From contig NZ_CP075191.1 in NCBI RefSeq assembly GCF_020510625.1, positions 4,069,501 to 4,133,500 on the forward strand: 64,000 nt of DNA, written 5' to 3'. A program made the position numbers and the translations under genes. Positions within the stretch are counted from its first letter, which is position 1, and each line of letters begins with the position of its first letter. Under the pieces are notes generated by a model. That model saw only the letters and a program-made list of their open reading frames with translations, was not told the DNA's origin and searched no databases. The stretch comes from Ferribacterium limneticum (GTDB lineage: Bacteria; Pseudomonadota; Gammaproteobacteria; Burkholderiales; Rhodocyclaceae). This document shows positions 58,600-64,000 of the stretch, piece after piece.

Positions 58600-59637
58600 A
58601 TGAAAGCCCCGGTGCTTTTTCGCCCGAACCAGCCCGCTTTTCGCCAGCAATATGCCGCACTTAGAGAGCAGTCACTCACTGCCGGCGCCTTGCTGCCTGG
58701 CACTCCTGGCACACTGCAGCTGCGGCGCGGCACCGGCTACGCCTACTGGTATCGAGTCTATTACCCGGTGCCCGGCAAGCAGGCCGAAACACTGGTCGGG
58801 CGCGAAGGCGATAGCGTCGCTGAAAACGCCATGCGGGCGCAGATGGATATTGCCGAATCGACGGCCCGCCAAGTTGGCATGCTGCGCAAGCTCGGCTTTC
58901 AAGTGGCCGACAAGGCCAGCGCCCGCGCCCTCGTCGAACTGCATAATCTCGGCGGCTTCGCAGCCGGCCTGCTGCTCGCCGGCCCGCTTGGCTGCCTCGC
59001 CTGGCTGAACGAATTCGGCGCCCGCCTCCGGCAGCCGGCGGGCGAGCCGGCCATCGTCCCGCGTCTTGAACTGGTCGCACCGGATGACTTTCTCAGCCAA
59101 GCCTTGGCCGCGGCCCTGCCTTTCGTTGCCGTCGCCGAGCCCAATGCTGCGATGGCCGCCGAATCAGCTTCCCCGACGACCACCCAAACCGCCATCGCGC
59201 TGCCCGGCCTGCCCCCCATGCCGGTCGACATCCTGGTTGCCGGCAAGCGCTTCGGCATCGCCGTGCAAGCGCCTGGGCTGGCCTGGTCGGCCACGACCGC
59301 TCCCGGCCATGACTACCTGCTCGCCGCCCCCGCACCCGGTGCCCTGCTCGCCGGCGGCCACTGCATTCCCGTTCGACTGCCGCAAGCAGCCCGGCTCGTC
59401 TGGCACCAGCTCTGCAGCAGCGCCCGGCACCCCGAGCCGCAGGCTGCCGTGCAACGCCGGCTGGCGCTCAGCCTCGCCGCCGTCGTGCTTGCCGACGACC
59501 CGTGGGCCATGCTCACCGCCTGGGAAGCCGCCCCAGAAAGCATTGCCGAACCGATTCGACCGCTGCGCGACATCCTGCTGGCCGGCGTCGCCGCGCATCC
59601 TGATTTGCGGGATCTGCTCGCCGACTGCCTGGGCTGA
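58600..59637 (+). CDS. Divergent paralogue of the nucleotidyltransferase-fold protein
   Basis: 345 aa. The N-terminal block RRGTGYAYWYRVYYPV ... LVGREGDS matches the 56193 gene (NGYAYWYWQV ... SLGRDTPE). But the GS and DxD active-site residues are absent: the corresponding region reads LLLAGPLGCLAWLNEFGA with no DxD after it. Probably a catalytically dead relative. Ala/Pro-rich centre. Separated from the intact copy by azlDC. A role as regulator or partner is conceivable, unproven. Confidence 0.65.
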   Translation: MKAPVLFRPNQPAFRQQYAALREQSLTAGALLPGTPGTLQLRRGTGYAYWYRVYYPVPGKQAETLVGREGDSVAENAMRAQMDIAESTARQVGMLRKLGFQVADKASARALVELHNLGGFAAGLLLAGPLGCLAWLNEFGARLRQPAGEPAIVPRLELVAPDDFLSQALAAALPFVAVAEPNAAMAAESASPTTTQTAIALPGLPPMPVDILVAGKRFGIAVQAPGLAWSATTAPGHDYLLAAPAPGALLAGGHCIPVRLPQAARLVWHQLCSSARHPEPQAAVQRRLALSLAAVVLADDPWAMLTAWEAAPESIAEPIRPLRDILLAGVAAHPDLRDLLADCLG

Positions 59638-59697
59638 CCCACGCCCCCAGCCGTTTCAAATATCGGCCCTTGCTCGCATTCCCGCCCCCCGGGGGAA

Positions 59698-59775
59698 TGC
59701 CGTTCAGTTAAGCATCATTCCCGCCTGCTCGGGAACGACTCATTCGAAGGGTTTTCCTCTTAACTGAACGGAATT
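59698..59775. repeat. Small MITE-like element
   Basis: Terminal inverted repeats CCGTTCAGTTAAG and CTTAACTGAACGG (13 of 13) enclose a short REP-like ATTCCCGCCTGCTCGGGAA stem. Lies in the 237-bp gap before the restriction-modification gene. No transposase. Confidence 0.75.
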
Positions 59776-59874
59776 GGCGCCCCGGAGGCAACTTTTGATG
59801 CCATGGCCGCAGCAATCGTTTCACAATCCCGTTGGCATCGCTACACTGCGCCTTTCCCTCCAAACCTTAGCGCC

Positions 59875-62862
59875 ATGACCCCCGAAGCCTTCATCGCCCA
59901 CTGGAAAAACAACGCCACCACCGAACGGGCCGGGGCGCAGCAGCATTTCAGTGACCTCTGCGACCTGCTCGGCGTCGAAAAACCGCGCGATCCCGACAAC
60001 TACTGTTTCGAGCGCGGCGCCGGCAAATCCAGCGGCGGCAACGGCTGGGCCGATGTCTGGAAGCGCGGCCACTTCGGCTGGGAAAACAAGAAGCCCGGCC
60101 GCGACTTGGGCGCCGCCCTCAAGCAACTCACCGACTACGCCCTGCAGCTTGAAAACCCGCCGCTGCTCGTCGTCTGCGACCGCGAGCGCATCGTCATCCA
60201 CACCGCCTTCACCGGCTACCCGGACGAACCGCGCAGCATCCACATCGAGCAACTGATCGAGTCGGAAGCCCGCCAGCTCCTCAAATGGGTCTTCACCGAC
60301 CCAGAAAAGCTGCGCCCCGAAAAATCCACCGCCGCCATCACCGCAGAAGCCGCCGGCCAGTTCGCCCAGCTCGCCGCCGCCATGCGGAAGCGGGGCGAGG
60401 AAGGGCAACGCGTCGCCCACTTCCTCGTCCAGTGCCTGTTCTGCATGTTTGCCGAAGACGAACAACTTCTCCCCGCCGGCATCTTCACCGACCTGCTCAA
60501 GCACGCCGGCAGCGATGCCGACAAAGCCGCCCGCCGGATCGAAAAACTGTTCACCGCCATGCAGAAAAAAGGCGGCGACTACGGCGACCACGATATCGCC
60601 TGGTTCAACGGCGGCCTGTTCAAGAACATCGACGTCCCGCCGCTCACCGCCGCCGACCTGCAAGCCCTGCACCGCGCCGCTAGCGACATGGACTGGCGCG
60701 CCATCGACCCCACCATCTTCGGCACCCTCTTCGAACGCGGCCTCGACCCCGCTGCCCGCGCCCCGCTCGGCGCCCACTACACCGACACCGGCACCATCGC
60801 CAAGCTGATCGAACCGCTGGTCAGCGAGCCGCTCGCCGCCGAATGGGCAACCGTCCGAAACGCCCTATCCACGGGCCTCGGCGACGGCCCGAAAGGCAGG
60901 CGGGGCAAGGCTTCCCGGGCGGCCTATCAAAGCTTCCTGCTGCGCCTCAACCACTTCCGCGTCCTCGACCCCGCCTGCGGCTCCGGCAACTTCCTCTACC
61001 TCGCCCTCAAAGCCCTGCGCGACATCGAAAAACGCGCCCACATCGACGCCCAGGAATTCGGCCTGCAACCCGAACTCACCATGCAGACCGGCCCGCACAA
61101 CATCCTCGGCTTAGAAATAAATGAGTTTGCAGCAGAGCTCGCCCGCGTCACCGTCTGGATCGGCGACATCCAATGGTGCCGCCGCAACGGCTACCCACAC
61201 GCCATCAACCCCATCCTCAAACCACTCGACGGCATCGAACACCGCGACGCCTTGTTAAGCCCCTCCCCCGCCAGCGGGGGGCGAGGAGGGGGTTTCGTCG
61301 AGCACTGCTCGGCGCCCTCCGAGCGACGGAGCGTCAGCGAGACTACCGGGGTTGGGGAGAGGGCGCTTGTCGAAGCCATCTGGCCCACCGCCGACGTCAT
61401 CGTCGGCAACCCGCCCTTCCTCGGCGACAAAGTCATGCGCAGCGAACTCGGCGCCGACTACGTCGAAACCCTGCGCAAAACCTACGATGGCCGCGTCCCC
61501 GGCGGCGCCGATCTCGTCACCTACTGGTTCGAAAAAGCCCGCGCCCAGATCGAAGCCGGAAAATTGCAGGCCGCCGGCCTGGTTTCCACCAACTCCATCC
61601 GTGGCGGCGCCAACCGCAAGGTGCTGGAGCGGATCGTCGAAACCACCCGTATTTTTGAAGCGTGGAGCGATGAGGAATGGATCAACGACGGCGCCGCCGT
61701 GCGCGTTTCACTCCTTGGATTTGGGCCGATTTTTCCGGTTGACCGTGGAAGTCGGCTGGATGGCGCGGAAGTAGCGGCGATTCATGCCGATTTGACTGCA
61801 GGCGAAGGTCTGAACCTCACGCAAGCCAAGCCGTTGGCTGAAAACGCTAAGACAGCATTTCAAGGAATTACCAAAGGCGGCGCCTTCGATATTCCCGGCG
61901 ATCAAGCCAGAGATTGGCTGCGCGCACCAAACCCTAACGGCCTGCCAAACGCCGCCGTCGTTCGCCCGTGGCGGAACGGCATGGATGTTACGCAGCGGCC
62001 TGCTGATAAATGGATCGTTGACTTTGCTGAACACGCCGAAAATGAGGCAATACTTTTTGAAGCGCCGTTTTCCCATGTTCTCCAGCACGTAAAGCCCGAG
62101 CGTGACGGAAACGCCGAGAAAAACACACGCGAAAAATATTGGCTATTCAAGCGCTCCGCCGCCGATATGAAACATGCAATCAGCTCTCTACCCCGTTCAA
62201 TTGCTACCCCAGAAGTTGCCAAGCATCGCGTTTTTGTCTGGCTTGCCCCAAGGATCGTTCCGGACAAAAATCTCATCGCCATTGCCCGCGCCGACGACAC
62301 CACCTTCGGCATCCTGCATTCTCGCTTCCACGAACTCTGGTCGCTGCGTCTTGGCACCTCGCTTGAAGACCGACCTCGCTACACGTCAAGCACCACCTTC
62401 GAAACCTTCCCCTTCCCACCCGGCCTGACGCCGCGCGACACCGCTCCCTCACCCCCAGCCCCTCTCCCGCAAGCGGGAGAGGGGTGCGCGACAGCGCGGG
62501 AGAGGGCCGCCGTCGCCGCCCACATAGCAGCCGCCGCCCGCCGCCTGAACGAACTGCGCGAAGCCTGGCTCAACCCGGCCGAGTGGGTCGATTGGGTCAT
62601 CACCCCGGAAGAGGAAAAAGCCGGCTTCCCCAAACGCCCGGTCGCCAAACCCGGCCATGAAGCCGACCTCAAGAAGCGCACCCTGACCAACCTCTACAAC
62701 GCGAAGTTGGCAGGAAAAGCCGCCTGGCTCGACCTCGCCCACAAGGAACTCGACAAAGCCGTCGCCGCCGCCTACGGCTGGACGGACTACACCCCCGACA
62801 TGCCCGACGAAGAAATCCTCCGCCGCCTGCTGGCGCTGAATCTGGAACGAGCTGCCGGCTGA
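59875..62862 (+). CDS. MmeI-like (type IIL/IIG) restriction-modification fusion protein
   Basis: 995 aa, single-chain endonuclease-methyltransferase. N-terminal PD-(D/E)xK-like nuclease: ADVWKRGHFGWENKK (Asp60; Glu70-Asn-Lys72). Methyltransferase motif I DPACGSGNFLYLALKALRD (about residue 365) and motif IV NPPFLGD (about 510) make it an N6-adenine enzyme. A C-terminal target-recognition part ends at LLALNLERAAG. Two REP-like palindromes are read in frame near residues 461-498 and 857-877. The ATG 59875 is preferred over a start 72 bp upstream. No separate R or S gene. Confidence 0.88.
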   Translation: MTPEAFIAHWKNNATTERAGAQQHFSDLCDLLGVEKPRDPDNYCFERGAGKSSGGNGWADVWKRGHFGWENKKPGRDLGAALKQLTDYALQLENPPLLVVCDRERIVIHTAFTGYPDEPRSIHIEQLIESEARQLLKWVFTDPEKLRPEKSTAAITAEAAGQFAQLAAAMRKRGEEGQRVAHFLVQCLFCMFAEDEQLLPAGIFTDLLKHAGSDADKAARRIEKLFTAMQKKGGDYGDHDIAWFNGGLFKNIDVPPLTAADLQALHRAASDMDWRAIDPTIFGTLFERGLDPAARAPLGAHYTDTGTIAKLIEPLVSEPLAAEWATVRNALSTGLGDGPKGRRGKASRAAYQSFLLRLNHFRVLDPACGSGNFLYLALKALRDIEKRAHIDAQEFGLQPELTMQTGPHNILGLEINEFAAELARVTVWIGDIQWCRRNGYPHAINPILKPLDGIEHRDALLSPSPASGGRGGGFVEHCSAPSERRSVSETTGVGERALVEAIWPTADVIVGNPPFLGDKVMRSELGADYVETLRKTYDGRVPGGADLVTYWFEKARAQIEAGKLQAAGLVSTNSIRGGANRKVLERIVETTRIFEAWSDEEWINDGAAVRVSLLGFGPIFPVDRGSRLDGAEVAAIHADLTAGEGLNLTQAKPLAENAKTAFQGITKGGAFDIPGDQARDWLRAPNPNGLPNAAVVRPWRNGMDVTQRPADKWIVDFAEHAENEAILFEAPFSHVLQHVKPERDGNAEKNTREKYWLFKRSAADMKHAISSLPRSIATPEVAKHRVFVWLAPRIVPDKNLIAIARADDTTFGILHSRFHELWSLRLGTSLEDRPRYTSSTTFETFPFPPGLTPRDTAPSPPAPLPQAGEGCATARERAAVAAHIAAAARRLNELREAWLNPAEWVDWVITPEEEKAGFPKRPVAKPGHEADLKKRTLTNLYNAKLAGKAAWLDLAHKELDKAVAAAYGWTDYTPDMPDEEILRRLLALNLERAAG
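61258..61368. repeat. REP-like palindromic insert inside the methyltransferase gene
   Basis: GC-rich palindromic cluster (CCCCTCCCCCGCC / GGGGGGCGAGGAGG and a trailing TTGGGGAGAGGGCG) translated as LSPSPASGGRGGGF...VGERA, unlike the rest of the protein. It lies between motif I and motif IV. Confidence 0.65.
62446..62506. repeat. REP-like palindromic insert near the 3' end of the same gene
   Basis: CCCCTCTCCCGC-AA-GCGGGAGAGGGG perfect arms (CCCCTCTCCCGC, 12 bp), then CGCGGGAGAGGG. Translated in frame as PSPPAPLPQAGEGC. Confidence 0.75.
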
Positions 62863-62915
62863 TGCCGTTATCGAAATACTTTGATATTTTATTTAAGTAG
62901 TTAGATAATCAAACC

Positions 62916-63230
62916 ATGAAACCGCTACGCTTTGTTGGTTCCAGCCTCGACGACATGAAGGATTTTCCCGCCGAGGCACGGCGGGCAGCAGGGTTTGAGT
63001 TACATGCCGTGCAATGCGGCCTGATGCCTTCGGATTTCAAGCCGATGCTGAATGTCGGGGCGGGGGCTTATGAGATTCGCCTGCATGTACAGGGTGAGTG
63101 GCGGGTGATTTATGTCGCCAAGTTCGAGGATGGCATTTACGTTTTGCATGCCTTCCGGAAAAAGACGCAAAAGACCCGCGTCGAGGACATCGAACTGGCG
63201 GCGCGCCGGTATCGGCAGATTGGAGTTTGA
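62916..63230 (+). CDS. HigB-type toxin (RelE/ParE superfamily, Gp49-like)
   Basis: 104 aa. PLRFVGSSLDDMKDFPAEARRAAGFELHAVQCG and YEIRLHVQGEWRVIYVAKFEDGIYVLHAFRKKTQKT are the Gp49/HigB signature: a small mRNA interferase fold with basic residues in the C-terminal strand. The cognate XRE antitoxin begins 4 bp downstream, the toxin-first order of higBA. Upstream leader is AT-rich (62863-62915). Confidence 0.9.
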   Translation: MKPLRFVGSSLDDMKDFPAEARRAAGFELHAVQCGLMPSDFKPMLNVGAGAYEIRLHVQGEWRVIYVAKFEDGIYVLHAFRKKTQKTRVEDIELAARRYRQIGV

Positions 63231-63233
63231 GCA

Positions 63234-63512
63234 ATGGAAACGATCACTGAGTCTTCCGGCAACGTGTTTGCCGACCTGGGTTTTTCGGCCGAGGAATCAG
63301 CGCTGCTGGCCATGCGCGCCGAGTTGATGGCACGCCTGCGCGAAACCATCGCCGAACGCGGCTGGACTCAAACCGAGGCGGCCAGCCATCTCGGCATCGG
63401 GCAGTCCCGCGTTTCCGATCTGGTGCGCGGCAAGTGGGAGAAATTCAGCCTCGACATGCTGGTGACCCTGGCCACCCGCGCCGGCCGCAAGGTGGTGGTG
63501 GCTGTCGACTGA
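63234..63512 (+). CDS. HigA-type XRE antitoxin
   Basis: 92 aa. Cro/CI helix-turn-helix WTQTEAASHLGIGQSRVSDLVRGK in the C-terminal half; N-terminal part would bind the toxin. Pair 62916-63512 forms a complete toxin-antitoxin unit, likely self-repressing. Confidence 0.92.
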   Translation: METITESSGNVFADLGFSAEESALLAMRAELMARLRETIAERGWTQTEAASHLGIGQSRVSDLVRGKWEKFSLDMLVTLATRAGRKVVVAVD

Positions 63513-63603
63513 TTTCCCTGGTGCATTTTCTGCAAAGGCAACATCGGCTGGTGCCAAACTTGGAGCATTCTGCAATCAGTCTCTCGAATGCATTCAGTGC
63601 AAA

Positions 63604-63632
63604 ATCAGGCCTGCTTCGGTGGGCTCTTTTTA
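63604..63632 (+). terminator. Possible terminator after the toxin-antitoxin pair
   Basis: GCCTGC-TTCG-GTGGGC hairpin (two G-T pairs) followed by TCTTTTTAT about 100 bp downstream of higA. Confidence 0.5.
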
Positions 63633-63686
63633 TGAACAAGCGAAGAGTGTTTAAATCGCGACTATTTTCTTTCGCTAAATAACACC

Positions 63687-64000
63687 ATGAGCATTCTCGA
63701 CAAACTCTGGATCGCTGTCGGATTAAAGCAAAAGCCCCGCGCGAACCCAGTGCGAAAACCCATTCCTATTGTTAAGCCACCCCAATCGCCAATACCTCCA
63801 CCAGCGCCGACGCCTCAACCGGCATTTGTCCTGACGCCAGCAGCCGCAACATATCTCGACGCAGCATGGTTACTCAACCAAAACAGAACCTTGCTTCTTC
63901 CTGTAGGAACAAGGCTTTGGCACGGCGGACTCATTGGCCCGAACAATTCGCCCGCCAACGCCAAGGGTCTCTGGACAACAAGAAACTCACAACAGAGAAC
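63687..64000 (+). CDS. Unknown protein, 5' part only
   Basis: Runs off the window end. First 104 residues: short N-terminal helix (MSILDKLWIAVGLKQK), Pro-rich linker (about 23-52), then a possible catalytic domain start with LPVGTRLWHGGLIGP and GLWTTRNSQQR. The RLWHGG plus WTTRN pairing is reminiscent of ADP-ribosyltransferase folds (Arg-...-His-Gly then a S/T motif), but that is weak. Lower GC than neighbours. No gene boundary at the right is visible. Confidence 0.4.
   Translation, partial: MSILDKLWIAVGLKQKPRANPVRKPIPIVKPPQSPIPPPAPTPQPAFVLTPAAATYLDAAWLLNQNRTLLLPVGTRLWHGGLIGPNNSPANAKGLWTTRNSQQR

Overview
The window looks like a chromosomal segment of a Betaproteobacterium, most likely of the Rhodocyclales (Dechloromonas/Azonexus type). 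This rests on GC-rich coding sequence, the gene orders mnmG-rsmG-parA-parB-atpIBEFHAGDC and manX-type IIA/HPr/EI, the DUF3683 FAD/Fe-S protein, and a circularly permuted two-piece tmRNA. The placement is inferred from gene content only; no search was run.

Layout. 1-3067: end of an EamA permease and a regulatory PTS phosphorelay (IIA, HPr, EI) without a sugar permease. 3135-13413: a TonB cluster. It holds a copper-receptor-like TonB-dependent receptor, a Crp/Fnr-type regulator, and a minus-strand operon tonB-exbB-exbD-receptor-BNR propeller protein (CxCC and CPHHG motifs)-thioredoxin-like protein, with a second tonB divergent from it. 13410-13617 is a MITE-like repeat.

13630-13957 is the permuted tmRNA gene (minus strand): acceptor piece first, then a 28-nt spacer, then the coding piece with tag ANDEQFAIAA. 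An 8.8-kb island (13902-22788) is inserted in the acceptor piece and bounded by a perfect 58-bp direct repeat. It carries a tyrosine integrase at one end, a serine recombinase, RHH and XRE regulators, a possible replication protein and, at the other end, an AT-richer overlapping three-gene cassette ending in a membrane-anchored serine hydrolase. That cassette is the best candidate for an undescribed system, perhaps a defence module. Both island ends have a TTGAAA-17-CATAAT promoter, so the island seems to have replaced the promoter of the tmRNA.

22850-30381: a lipoprotein, riboflavin synthase, and a branched-chain amino-acid/amide ABC transporter (two paralogous binding proteins, a LivH-LivM-LivG fusion with a low-GC block inside LivH, and LivF). 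30432-34654: a second MITE copy, a FecR/DUF6600 protein and a receiver-TPR protein. 34773-45890: mnmG-rsmG-parAB and the complete ATP synthase operon with a clear promoter and terminator. 46089-54499: ubiJ, ubiE, DUF971, a PilZ-like protein, a HIT protein, the 1291-aa FAD/Fe-S oxidoreductase and a YqaA-like protein.

54600-64000: ilvA, then an accessory stretch. Two divergent nucleotidyltransferase-fold genes, each preceded by a striking repeat/palindrome at its start codon, flank azlCD. These are followed by a small MITE, an MmeI-like restriction-modification fusion protein with two REP-like palindromes read in frame, a HigBA-type toxin-antitoxin pair and a truncated unknown gene.
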